Assembly (NCBI GenBank): GCA_938016265.1
Contig: CALLWB010000118.1
Location: 1 to 62,946 of the forward strand
Direction of reading: 5' to 3'
Origin: an uncultured Saprospiraceae bacterium
GTDB taxonomy: Bacteria; Bacteroidota; Bacteroidia; Chitinophagales; Saprospiraceae
Length of the DNA stretch: 62,946 nt
Shown one piece after another: positions 8,093 to 17,393 of the stretch (positions are counted from its first letter, which is position 1; each line of letters starts with the position of its first letter). The notes under the pieces are model-generated. The model saw only the letters and a program-made list of their open reading frames with translations, did not search any database and was not told the DNA's origin. The position numbers were made by a program, and so were the translations under genes.

Positions 8093-9763
8093 ATGCGTAT
8101 TTTCGATTTCTTCTTCAAACCAGCAGACTTCCCATACGACTTTGACGTATGGAAAACCCTCCCTTTTCCCCAAAGAGCAAAACAAGTATGTCAAGCATGG
8201 GGCATTCAGGGATTCGGCGCCCCTCCTGCCGTCATTCTCTTCTACACACTCAAAATCGTTTTTTATTGTTGGATGTGGGTGTTTTTTTGTTCCTTTTCTG
8301 ACAGTTTAGGCCCCTCTAAACAAATAACAAACTGGTGGTTTTCACTAGAAGCACTCGGCAAAGGTCTCTTCTGGACCATATTGATCGAAGTAATTGGACT
8401 AGGAGGTGCAAGCGGCCCATTGACAGGCAGATACGTCCCTCCCTTTGGAGCAATCACCTATTATCTGCGGCCTGGCACCATCAAAATCCCACTATTTCCA
8501 AACCTTCCCTTCCTGGGGAATGACCATCGGAATCTCCTAGACATTTTACTTTATGCCGCCTTGTTATTTTTCCTTGTTCAGGCATGTATCGCACCTCAAA
8601 TTTCGCCGTCGGTGGTCTTGCCCGTTGTTATTTTGTTGCCGGTCCTTGGATTGTTGGATAGACAGATTTATCTCGCAGCGCGGGCGGATGTTTGGTTTCC
8701 CGCAATTTTTGTTTTTCTGTTTCCTTTAGCAACTGGTGCGGCATTGAAGATCTGTTGGTTTACTGTTTGGTTTTGGGCAGCGTTTTCAAAACTGACGCCT
8801 TCCTTCACTTCAGTCATCAGCACGATGATTTGCAACAGCCCCATTCTAAACGTCCAGTCCTTAAAAAAAATGATGTTCAAGGACTATCCCAACGATTTGA
8901 GATTGAGTAAAACAGCCAACTATATTGCCCACTTTGGGACTGTTATTGAATTTACGCTTCCTTTGTTATTGATCGGTTCCTGTTTATTCAACTTTCCTAC
9001 GCAGCTTACCTTTTATGCATTGATTGGAATGACCGCCTTTCATACGTTTATATTTTTGAATTATCCGCTGGGGGTTCCGATGGAGTGGAATGTGATAATG
9101 GTGTATGGAGGTTGGGTTTTATTTGGAATGCATCCTGAATTTGCACTTTCAAGTGCTGGACATCCATTGATTATTGGGTTGTTTTTAGTAAGCTTTATCC
9201 TACTCCCCCTCCTTGGAAATTTCTTCCCAAAATATGTATCCTTTTTGATGGCTATGCGCTATTATGCAGGCACTTGGGGATATTCGATTTGGTTGTTCAA
9301 ACACGGAATAAAAGAAAAGAAACTAGAGCCTAATATCGTCAAAACTTCCCCTGACGTCCGCAAGCAGCTCCACATGATCTACGACGAACGAACGACCGAA
9401 ATTTTGATGACTCGAGCAATGTCCTTTCGGTTAATGCATTTGCCTAGCAGAGCACTGCATGCCCTTTTTCCAAAAGCCGTTCAAAATATGGATGACTATT
9501 ATTGGTTGGATGGTGAAAATCTGGCAGGCGAAGTCATCGGTTGGAATTTTGGTGATGGACATTTGCACCATGAGGTACTGCTAGCTTCCATTCAAAAGCG
9601 GTGCAATTTCGATTCGGAAGAACTACGTGTGATCATGGTCGAATCTCCACAATTGCATAACGGGAATATCCACTGGCGGATCCATGATGCGAAGGATGGC
9701 CTGTTGGAAGAAGGCAACACCAGCATTCATGACCTAAAAGATAAAATGCCGTGGCCCCTTTAG
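8093..9763 (+). CDS. DUF3556-family polytopic membrane protein
   Basis: 556 residues. The N-terminus (FFKPADFPYDFDVWKTLPFPQR...) and the segments GLGGASGPLTGRYVPPFGAI, YYLRPGTIKIPLFP, AAFSKLTPSFTSVISTM.CNSP and AHFGTVIEFTLPLLL, PLGVPMEWNV match my recollection of the DUF3556 family, best known from mycobacteria and related actinobacteria. About ten hydrophobic segments lie between residues 45 and 390, followed by a soluble C-terminal domain (about 400-556). Biochemical role unknown. In this window it heads the block with phosphopantetheinyl transferase, DUF1214 and sulfotransferase genes, which would fit a part in lipid synthesis or transport (inference). The start ATG at 8093 gives the expected N-terminus. 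Confidence 0.8.
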   Translation: MRIFDFFFKPADFPYDFDVWKTLPFPQRAKQVCQAWGIQGFGAPPAVILFYTLKIVFYCWMWVFFCSFSDSLGPSKQITNWWFSLEALGKGLFWTILIEVIGLGGASGPLTGRYVPPFGAITYYLRPGTIKIPLFPNLPFLGNDHRNLLDILLYAALLFFLVQACIAPQISPSVVLPVVILLPVLGLLDRQIYLAARADVWFPAIFVFLFPLATGAALKICWFTVWFWAAFSKLTPSFTSVISTMICNSPILNVQSLKKMMFKDYPNDLRLSKTANYIAHFGTVIEFTLPLLLIGSCLFNFPTQLTFYALIGMTAFHTFIFLNYPLGVPMEWNVIMVYGGWVLFGMHPEFALSSAGHPLIIGLFLVSFILLPLLGNFFPKYVSFLMAMRYYAGTWGYSIWLFKHGIKEKKLEPNIVKTSPDVRKQLHMIYDERTTEILMTRAMSFRLMHLPSRALHALFPKAVQNMDDYYWLDGENLAGEVIGWNFGDGHLHHEVLLASIQKRCNFDSEELRVIMVESPQLHNGNIHWRIHDAKDGLLEEGNTSIHDLKDKMPWPL

Positions 9764-10009
9764 CAAAAATCATCATTTGCCATATCTTCAAATAATCAAG
9801 ACAATCATTCCAATCAAATTAATCGTAGTTCGGACTTCTGTACGAATTCAATACCGCACCCAACCCCACCAGTTTTCAGTAAAAAAAAATCCATATTGAC
9901 ACTTCTTAACTTAAGTCAATGAATCCAAATCTTCTTTCCTCTAATTTTGAATTATCAATTACACTAACAAGTAATAGATACATTTAAAACCACGAAAAGA
10001 AAATATTCC

Positions 10010-12448
10010 ATGAAAAATTCCATCTTTCTGCTCTTACTAAGTTGTCTAATAACAGCAACCAGTTTCAGCCAAAATCTAACACAAGTGGTAAGAGGAACTG
10101 TCCTTGACACCGACAGCAAACTCCCTTTGATTGGCGCAAATATCACCCTACTAGAATCCAACCCTTTCCTAGGAACGACCACCGACATCAACGGTCAGTT
10201 CCGCCTAGAAAATGTACCCATTGGCCGTATATCCATTCAACTTTCCTACTTAGGATATGAAGACCAAACCATTCAAAACATCGTTGTCAATTCAGGTAAA
10301 GAAGTCGTCCTAAATCTAAACATGCAAGAATCTGTAGCGCAGATGAAAGAAGTCATAGTAAGTGCCTACAGCAACAAAGGCGAAGCCAGAAACGACATGG
10401 CTTTGCTAAGTGCCCGCTCGATTTCGGCAGAGGAGACCAACAGATATGCCGGTGGATTTAACGATCCTTCTCGGATAATGTCCAACTTTGCAGGAGTGAC
10501 CAATACGCAGGACGGCAGCAATGACATAATTGTCCGTGGAAACTCTCCTAAATATATGCAATGGCGACTGGAAGGTATGCAAATTACCAACCCCAATCAT
10601 TTTGCCGACCAAAGTTCTGTAGGAGGAGCGGTGAGCGCACTCAACAACAATTTGCTGGCAACTTCCGACTTTTATTCCGGAGCATTTTCTGCGGAATATG
10701 GCGATGTGCTTTCTGGAGTTTATGACGTCAAACTGCGAGCGGGTAACAATGAAAAATTTGAGCCTGTTTTTGGGTTTGGGTTGCTGGGAACTGAATTGAC
10801 ATTGGAAGGACCGTTCAAAAAAGGATATAGTGGTTCTTACTTGGTTAACTACCGCTACTCTACTGCTTCTTTGTTGGATGTGCTAGGTTTGTTGGGGGAT
10901 GTCCCTGGAGTTCCTAATTTTCAGGATGCAGCCTTCAAGGTGGTACTCCCCTCTTCTAAAATGGGCACGTTTTCTATTTTTGGTTTGGGCGGATTGAGCA
11001 ATTTTTTGTTTGAGGATGTTACGCCTGCTATCTGGGTAACTCCTGGCGACAATGCGATGCGTGGAGAGATCATCGAAGACTTCAAAAAAGAAGCATTTCT
11101 GCTTAATTCAGGGTTGACACATACCATAAATCTAAGCCCGAAAAGCTATTTAAAGTCGACACTTTCCTATTCCAATGAAGGAGCTGATGATAATATTTTC
11201 GAATTGCGGACGTTTAAAATTTATGATGATGAAGGGGAATTCCTTAGAGATTCTATCCTTGACAAGAAGTTAAACTATCAGGGAAGTTATCAGAAAGCTT
11301 CCTATAGAGGAGCCATGACCTACAATAATAAAATCAACGCAAAACATAAAATCCAGCTAGGAATAGCCTACCGAAACACGGTATTGAGAAACCAGCAAAG
11401 TCAGTTATTGGAAGACGGTTCTACCCGATTTTTCCTGGTAGACTTCAACGAGCACATTGCCAATCTGCAGAGTTTTGTCAACTGGAAATTTCGACTGAAT
11501 GAATCCATCACTTTACTTTCCGGGGTGCATAATATGAACGTATTACTAAACAACAAACATACCCTAGAACCCCGAGTCGCATTAAACTGGAAATTGAATA
11601 AAACCAGCTCCATCAATGCAGGATATGGCTTGCACAGCACCATGGAAAGCATTCACAATTATTATGCGCAGATCGAACAGCCAGATGGCAGTATTACAAC
11701 ACCAAATACAAACCTCGGACTACTTAAAGCACACCATTTTGTGGTAGGTTATGAGCAACGATTTGGCAAACACTTCCGGGCAAAACTGGAAGCTTATTAT
11801 CAAGGATTGTACGACATCCCAGTAGAGAACAACGACACCAGCTACTATTCAACCATCAACGAAGGACTCGAATTCAGATACGTCGATTTGGTCAATCAAG
11901 GTACTGGAAAAAACTACGGACTAGAACTAACACTCGAACGATTTTTCCACAATAATTATTATTTTTTAATTAATGCTTCTGTCTTTCAATCCAAGTACAA
12001 ATCACTGGAAGGAATAGAGCGAAACACACAATACAATGGCAATTACCTAATCAATCTTCTGGCAGGAAAAGAGTTTGAGGGCCTAGGAAAAAAGAAAAAC
12101 CAAACGCTTAGTCTGAATGCTAAAGTTTTTGTCGGTGGCGGAAAAAAGATCATTCCATTACTAAGAGATGACCAGGGAAATGTATCTGTAGACCCATCCA
12201 CCAATAACTTTTGGGATTATGAAAAAGCTTATGAAAACGATATTGAAGATATCTATCAAGTCACCCTATCTGCCAGCTATAAATTTAACCGCCCAAAAGC
12301 GACCCATGAGCTGTTCCTCAACCTGGACAACCTCACCAACACCAAAGGCAAAAGCGGAGAATTCTACGATGAAGGCGAACCAAATTCAATCGGCTACATA
12401 CAGCAATTTGGCCTCTTCCCTAATCTAATGTACCGGGTATATTTTTAA
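10010..12448 (+). CDS. TonB-dependent outer-membrane receptor with CarboxypepD-reg-like N-terminus
   Basis: 812 residues. Signal peptide at 1-20 (ATSFSQ), then a carboxypeptidase-regulatory-like beta domain (about 27-108: VRGTVLDTDSKLPLIGANI..., TTDINGQFRLENVPIG). The plug follows (about 115-225: EVIVSA, NDIIVRGNSPKYMQWRLEGM.I.NPNHF), then a beta-barrel to the C-terminal YRVYF with its terminal Phe. Such receptors import a ligand with energy from TonB-ExbBD. No SusD-like lipoprotein is adjacent, so it is not a glycan-uptake pair; the substrate is unknown. The MDR gene starts 45 bp downstream and may be cotranscribed. Confidence 0.92.
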   Translation: MKNSIFLLLLSCLITATSFSQNLTQVVRGTVLDTDSKLPLIGANITLLESNPFLGTTTDINGQFRLENVPIGRISIQLSYLGYEDQTIQNIVVNSGKEVVLNLNMQESVAQMKEVIVSAYSNKGEARNDMALLSARSISAEETNRYAGGFNDPSRIMSNFAGVTNTQDGSNDIIVRGNSPKYMQWRLEGMQITNPNHFADQSSVGGAVSALNNNLLATSDFYSGAFSAEYGDVLSGVYDVKLRAGNNEKFEPVFGFGLLGTELTLEGPFKKGYSGSYLVNYRYSTASLLDVLGLLGDVPGVPNFQDAAFKVVLPSSKMGTFSIFGLGGLSNFLFEDVTPAIWVTPGDNAMRGEIIEDFKKEAFLLNSGLTHTINLSPKSYLKSTLSYSNEGADDNIFELRTFKIYDDEGEFLRDSILDKKLNYQGSYQKASYRGAMTYNNKINAKHKIQLGIAYRNTVLRNQQSQLLEDGSTRFFLVDFNEHIANLQSFVNWKFRLNESITLLSGVHNMNVLLNNKHTLEPRVALNWKLNKTSSINAGYGLHSTMESIHNYYAQIEQPDGSITTPNTNLGLLKAHHFVVGYEQRFGKHFRAKLEAYYQGLYDIPVENNDTSYYSTINEGLEFRYVDLVNQGTGKNYGLELTLERFFHNNYYFLINASVFQSKYKSLEGIERNTQYNGNYLINLLAGKEFEGLGKKKNQTLSLNAKVFVGGGKKIIPLLRDDQGNVSVDPSTNNFWDYEKAYENDIEDIYQVTLSASYKFNRPKATHELFLNLDNLTNTKGKSGEFYDEGEPNSIGYIQQFGLFPNLMYRVYF

Positions 12449-12493
12449 TAAAAATCATTCCATCTCGTAAAATTTAATTTATATATTAACAAA

Positions 12494-13459
12494 ATGAAAG
12501 CAATCGTCCGAAGAAAATATGGCCCACCAGAGTCCTTGCGTCTCGAAGAAATAGACAAACCCGTCCCTGCAACCAACGAGGTATTAGTAAGAGTTTATGC
12601 CAGTACAGTAAATAGAACAGACTCTGGAATGCTACGAGCAGCACCGTTTATCGTACGTTTTTTCACAGGACTCCTAAGGCCTCGTCGCATCATCACCGGG
12701 TCGGAATTTGCCGGTGTAGTAGAATCAGTTGGTATTGAAGTAAGTAAATATCAGGTAGGTGATAAGGTGTTTGGATTTCGCGACGAAGGATTGTCCACGC
12801 ATGCGGAATATCTTACCGTAGCGGAAGACGCAGGTATTTTGCCGATGCCTGCCAAACTGACTTTTGAGGAGGCCGCGCCTAGTAGTGAGGGTGCCCATTA
12901 TGCCTATTAATTTATTAGTAAAACTGGAATAAAAAGCGGTCAGCAAGTATTAGTAAACGGAGCAACAGGCGCTATTGGAACTGCTTTATTGCAATTTGCC
13001 AAATATTATGGAGCCACCGTCACCGCAGTCTGCGATACTAAAAACATGAACTTAATGAAGTCCCTTGGAGCGGACAAAGTTATTGACTATACCAAGGAAG
13101 ATTATACACAAGATAACCAACTGTATGATTTTGTATACGACACTGTTGGCAATCGGTCCTTCCGAGATTGCAAGCGATTATTGAAGCCAAAAGGTGTTTA
13201 CATTTCTTCCGAATTAGGTTGGAAAGGCGCAAATATTTTTTATGCATTGACAACGCCACTCCTAGGAGGAAAAAGAGTCATTTTCCCAATACCACTTGAC
13301 ATCAATCGAAGCCTGAAATTTATCAAAGAACGTATTGAGGAAGGACATTTTAAGGCGATTATTGATCGAAAATACCCCTTGGAGGAGGTGGAAGATGCTT
13401 TTCATTATGTTGAAAAAGGGATGAAAACTGGGAATGTGGTGATTGTTGTACGTGAATAA
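12494..13459 (+). pseudogene. MDR-family NAD(P)-dependent oxidoreductase interrupted by one in-frame stop
   Basis: The reading frame encodes a normal-length (about 321 residue) quinone-oxidoreductase-type medium-chain dehydrogenase/reductase. The GroES-like part starts MKAIVRRKYGPPESLRLEEI, with GSEFAGVVESVG and GDKVFGF. The Rossmann part has VLVNGATGAIGTALLQFAK, GADKVIDYTKEDY and VYDTVGN, ending near EKGMKTGNVVIVV. A single TAA at 12908-12910 (codon 139) splits it between ...GAHYAY and FISKTGIKSGQ..., where family members have an ordinary residue; nothing else is missing. A TTG start at 12989 would leave only half an enzyme. Either a recent nonsense mutation, a sequencing error, or stop-codon readthrough. 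Confidence 0.85.
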
Positions 13460-13723
13460 ATTCTTGTAGAGAGCTTCGTTTTGTAAGCGCAAAACTGGCT
13501 GGGCCCGCTTTAGATCGAGGGTAGAGGTGTTTTTTATCGAACAACTTAGATCAACCATTTACAAAACACTATTGCGCCAATAAATTTTGTGTAACAAAAG
13601 GAGCGGTTCGTCCAGCAAAATGAACTGCTCATCCAAAACAGTAGCCTTCAGTTGATTCCCAACACAAAAATTGCTAACTTGAATTCTTATCTTAGGAATT
13701 TCAGGGTAGTAAATTTTGTGTTA

Positions 13724-14344
13724 ATGAATAAAAACAACATTACAGAAGCGATCAAGGCTAAGCAAGAAAGGGTAAAATCCGATTATGACTTATGCGATAA
13801 CTTTCACCTATCTGAGGAAGAAAAACAGTCCATCGGAGAACTAAGCCAGGTCAAAAACTATAAAAAAGGGACGGTGCTTTTGCGAGAAGGTGAATATCCA
13901 ACAACCTGCTATCTCATCCTTAAAGGTCTGGTCAGGCAATATTATTTGGTGGATGGTGAAGAAAAAACGATTTTTTTCTTTGCAGAGGACGATTCAATTA
14001 CCTCCTCCACCAACGCAAATCAAAGAATCTCTTCCAAGTTTTACCTCGAATGTATCGAAGATTGTGAACTGTCTCAAATGAATTACGAAAATGAACTGGA
14101 GCTGTATCGCCGAATTCCTCGAATAGAAAAACTCTGTCGATTATCCTTGGAAGAAAAGCTGGCAAACTACCAGGAAATGTTTGCCCAATTTATGGTGTCC
14201 TCTCCTGAAGAACGATACAAAAATTTGATGATTACTCGACCGGATTTGCTCAATCGAGTTCCTCAGTATCAGTTAGCCAGTTATCTGGGAGTGAAACCGG
14301 AATCATTAAGCCGAATTAGAAAACGAATTGCAGCCCAGGGTTGA
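13724..14344 (+). CDS. Crp/Fnr-family transcriptional regulator
   Basis: About 206 residues from the ATG at 13724; the frame extends up to a TTG at 13652, but those 24 residues are unlike the family. An N-terminal cyclic-nucleotide-binding beta-roll (KKGTVLLREGEYPTTCYLILKG, then the EEKTIFFFAEDDS strand) is followed by a dimer helix. The C-terminal winged helix-turn-helix (QLASYLGVKPESLSRIRKR) is the DNA-reading helix. This Bacteroidota subgroup often lacks the residues that bind cAMP, so the ligand is uncertain. It lies 52 bp upstream of the phosphopantetheinyl transferase gene and is a candidate regulator of the block. Confidence 0.88.
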   Translation: MNKNNITEAIKAKQERVKSDYDLCDNFHLSEEEKQSIGELSQVKNYKKGTVLLREGEYPTTCYLILKGLVRQYYLVDGEEKTIFFFAEDDSITSSTNANQRISSKFYLECIEDCELSQMNYENELELYRRIPRIEKLCRLSLEEKLANYQEMFAQFMVSSPEERYKNLMITRPDLLNRVPQYQLASYLGVKPESLSRIRKRIAAQG

Positions 14345-14396
14345 TTGACCACCTCCTGTACTTTCCAGCATTGCCCATTACTCTTGAGAATAATCC

Positions 14397-15140
14397 ATGC
14401 CCACTAAAGCATTAAATATAGCAACCGGTAATATCCGTTTGCAACGGGAAAATTCCATTCACACTGCAGCCTGTTGCATAGTAAATGCTTCGTTGAGTGA
14501 TTTGCAAACGCATATAAATGACCTCCACCCTAGAGAATTGGCTACTTACGAAAGCTTCAAATTTGATGCACGAAAAAAGGCATATCTCCTAGGTCGACTT
14601 ACTGCTCGAAAAGCACTTTCCTTGCTAGTTCCTAAAGAAAAACTTTCAACTATTTTTATTGGGAACGGGGTATTTTCTTTTCCTATAGTCGAAGGAGAAA
14701 ACTGCGGACTACAAGTCAGTATTACGCATTGCGAAGATATAGGAATGGCCATGGTCTATCCACAAGCACATCCACTCGGGATTGACTTGGAGCGAATTGA
14801 CGCGAAGCGAAGCAAAACAATGGCGGAACAATTGTCGACCAAGGAAAAGGCGATTATTCGTAAAGCAGGGCTCCCAAAAACCATTGGATATCCCATCTCC
14901 TGGACGATCAAAGAAAGCCTGTCAAAAGTCCTTCGCACCGGCCTCACACTAGACTTCAAGTTTATCGAATTAGCATCCATTATCCGTAAGGGAAACTACT
15001 ACGAAAGCACCTTTGTCAAATTTGGTCAATACAAGGCGGTTTCTTATCATTTTGGAGAATATGTTTGTAGTATCGTGCTACCTAAATTTACCACGCCAGA
15101 TTTGAAGGAACTAGAAGGTGCATTGGATATGCTCAAATAG
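14397..15140 (+). CDS. Sfp-type 4'-phosphopantetheinyl transferase
   Basis: 247 residues. Family motifs in order: GRLTARKAL (66-74), SITHCEDIGMAMV (108-120, the substrate-binding His), PLGIDLE (126-132, with Mg-binding Asp130 and Glu132) and WTIKESLSK (169-177, with Glu173 and Lys177). It moves the phosphopantetheine arm of CoA onto a serine of carrier proteins. The obvious client in the window is Ser2239 of the polyketide synthase at 24954-34550. It starts 52 bp after the Crp/Fnr gene and converges on the epimerase gene, whose end is 8 bp away. Confidence 0.92.
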   Translation: MPTKALNIATGNIRLQRENSIHTAACCIVNASLSDLQTHINDLHPRELATYESFKFDARKKAYLLGRLTARKALSLLVPKEKLSTIFIGNGVFSFPIVEGENCGLQVSITHCEDIGMAMVYPQAHPLGIDLERIDAKRSKTMAEQLSTKEKAIIRKAGLPKTIGYPISWTIKESLSKVLRTGLTLDFKFIELASIIRKGNYYESTFVKFGQYKAVSYHFGEYVCSIVLPKFTTPDLKELEGALDMLK

Positions 15141-15148
15141 TAGACAAA

Positions 15149-16126
15149 TTATACAATCCTCCCCTGAAGAATAAACCAATCCAACATATCCTTGATCGAC
15201 TCCCTAGCGGAACGAGGCGAATATCCCAACTCTCTGCTCGCTTTCTCGTGGCTGATGGAAAGATTGCTATACTTTAAGGCGGTCAGTGCTTCGTTGGTGA
15301 AGCCGTTTGGTTTGCCGCTTCGTTTTGCTTTTATTTTTTCAAAAGGCACGCCCAACCTTGCTACCCAGAATGGCAGGACAATAGTTGGCACTTTGCGTTG
15401 GTATATCTCCCCTATCGATTGCGCGATTTGTTGAATCGTGAGAAATTCACTGCCAAGCAAATATTTTTCTCCGATTTCCCCCTTTTCCAATGCAGCAATA
15501 GTTCCTTCGCAGATATCGCGGACGTCTACCCAGTCTTGACCTCCCTTTACCAGAGCAGGAAGGGAATTGCTGTACATATCGATCAAGGATTGTCCTAGGA
15601 TAGAGGGCTTTTTATCGTAGGGCCCCATTACGGAAGTTGGAGTAATGATGATGGCATTCAATCCTTTTTTGATAGCTTGCAACACCTCCTTTTCGCCGGC
15701 AGATTTAGATTTGCCATACTGTGTTCCTAGTGATTGGTGGTCAATTAATTTTCTGGTTTCATCTAGGGTTGCCTCGAGGGGGAACTGATCAATTGCAGCA
15801 ATACTGCTGAAATGGATGAGCCGATTAATTTTGTACTTCAGACAGGCATTGATGATGTTTTTTGTTCCGTTGATGTTGGTATTTCGCATTTTTTCTAGCG
15901 ACCTACCTGAAACATTGATGTCTGCTGCTAAATGGATAATGGCATCAAAATTTTTCACAAAATCAAACACCTCTTTTTCATTGGTAATCGAGCCTTGATA
16001 CGTGGGGATATCTAAGTCGATTGGTGTTTTGTTGATTAATGCACCAATTTCATATCCCTTCAACATTAAAGCATTACAAAGCACACTTCCAATATGTCCT
16101 GTAGCTCCTGTAATACCAATTTTCAT
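15149..16126 (-). CDS. NAD-dependent epimerase/dehydratase-type extended SDR
   Basis: 325 residues. Rossmann motif GATGHIG (7-13), HLAAD (about 65-69), SSIAA (107-111) and the active-site pair Tyr137-x3-Lys141 (YGKSK) place it among extended SDRs related to dihydroflavonol-4-reductase and 3-beta-hydroxysteroid dehydrogenase. These oxidise or reduce a hydroxyl or keto group with NAD(P). Cytoplasmic. It is on the strand opposite to its neighbours and is divergent from the DUF1214-sulfotransferase operon (83 bp between starts). A tailoring role in the neighbouring pathway is possible but not shown. Confidence 0.88.
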   Translation of the reverse strand: MKIGITGATGHIGSVLCNALMLKGYEIGALINKTPIDLDIPTYQGSITNEKEVFDFVKNFDAIIHLAADINVSGRSLEKMRNTNINGTKNIINACLKYKINRLIHFSSIAAIDQFPLEATLDETRKLIDHQSLGTQYGKSKSAGEKEVLQAIKKGLNAIIITPTSVMGPYDKKPSILGQSLIDMYSNSLPALVKGGQDWVDVRDICEGTIAALEKGEIGEKYLLGSEFLTIQQIAQSIGEIYQRKVPTIVLPFWVARLGVPFEKIKAKRSGKPNGFTNEALTALKYSNLSISHEKASRELGYSPRSARESIKDMLDWFILQGRIV

Positions 16127-16208
16127 CCTATTTTCTTTGTTTTCAAAATTGAAGTTATATGTTTACACAGAAATTCTGAAATTATTCTATTAATACTGAA
16201 CTTGTTTA

Positions 16209-17393
16209 ATGAAAAAAATAATTCTGGGAATACTCTCAATCTATAAAAAATGGAAGCAGTTTATCCTTCGTTTAAGAGGGAAAACGGAGGCCGACATCCA
16301 TATGGAGCGCGTAGTAAGCGGTAAATCCTGGGAAGAGTTTTGCGACACCCTAAAAGCAGCGGGCAGCTCCATCCTCTATGCCAACCCACCGAAAGACGAA
16401 TTGGCGCAAGCAGAAGCCTACCGATACCTAAGCAGACTTACCCGAGCAGGTTTGGAAGCGTTCGTAGAATTTAATGATCCAGAATTCCCAGTTCTAAAAC
16501 GAATGGTCCACGAAACCGTAAAACTAGGCGCCGACAACCCCGACAACTACTACCAAAACGCCCAAATAACCGGCGACTATGAATATCGAATTACAGGAAA
16601 TAGAAACTCCGTCTTCTACCTCGGTTTCTTCACTCAAAATGGCAGCTATGGGAGCACAGGCGGATTGTCTCCTTGCGGCAGCCTGGAAGCTGCAGACATG
16701 GCAATTGAGGCAGACGGCAGCTTTGAAATCATCCTCAGCAAAACAAAAAAAGGAAAAAACTGGCTAAAAATTGAAGACGAGACGTCCATGCTGATGGTCC
16801 GTCAAACATTCATGGACAGAGAAGCCGAACAAATTGCAGAGATGGAAGTAAAGACCCTCAATGGTCCTGCATTTCCAAGGAGTTTGTCTGCTACTCAAAT
16901 TGATGGTGGATTAGACCTAGCAGGGACATTTGTGGCCGGGGCATCTATGATTTTTGCACGGTGGGCAGACGATTTCAAGAAACACACCAACCAATTGCCG
17001 CAGATGGATCCTGAAAAATCGAATGCGGCTGGCGGAGATAAAAACATTGCGTATTATCATAGTTATTGGGCAATTCAGGAAGATGAGGCCTTGGTCATTG
17101 AAGTCACTCCACCAAACTGCCGATATTGGAATTTCCAACTGAACAATCATTGGATGGAGTCGCTGGACTACCGTTTTCATCAGATCCATGTGAATGCGCA
17201 CACTGCAGTTTTAGAGGCGGACAATTCAGTAAGAGTGGTTGTTGCACACAAAAACCATGGATTCAAAAATTGGATCACAACGACAGGTCATGTGCAAGGG
17301 ACAATGTTGTGGCGTTGGTGGTACGCTAATGAATTTCCAGCACCGAAGTGCTCCTTGGTAAAAATCGAAGATATAATAGCCAACCATGCTTAA
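16209..17393 (+). CDS. DUF1214 domain protein
   Basis: 394 residues. The C-terminal half (about 270-385: YYHSYWAIQEDEALVIEVTPP, YWNFQLNNHWMESLDYRF, VVAHKNHGFKNWITTTGH) is characteristic of DUF1214, a beta-sandwich family of unknown biochemical role found with lipid and steroid-related genes in actinobacteria and proteobacteria. The N-terminus is Lys-rich with a short hydrophobic start but no clear signal peptide. The last 8 bases overlap the start of the sulfotransferase gene (shared ATGCTTAA), a strong sign of cotranscription and translational coupling. Confidence 0.82.
   Translation: MKKIILGILSIYKKWKQFILRLRGKTEADIHMERVVSGKSWEEFCDTLKAAGSSILYANPPKDELAQAEAYRYLSRLTRAGLEAFVEFNDPEFPVLKRMVHETVKLGADNPDNYYQNAQITGDYEYRITGNRNSVFYLGFFTQNGSYGSTGGLSPCGSLEAADMAIEADGSFEIILSKTKKGKNWLKIEDETSMLMVRQTFMDREAEQIAEMEVKTLNGPAFPRSLSATQIDGGLDLAGTFVAGASMIFARWADDFKKHTNQLPQMDPEKSNAAGGDKNIAYYHSYWAIQEDEALVIEVTPPNCRYWNFQLNNHWMESLDYRFHQIHVNAHTAVLEADNSVRVVVAHKNHGFKNWITTTGHVQGTMLWRWWYANEFPAPKCSLVKIEDIIANHA

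Noticed and set aside
10010-12448. SusC of a polysaccharide utilisation locus
   Set aside because: No SusD-like lipoprotein or glycoside hydrolase is adjacent; the carboxypeptidase-regulatory N-terminus alone is not specific.
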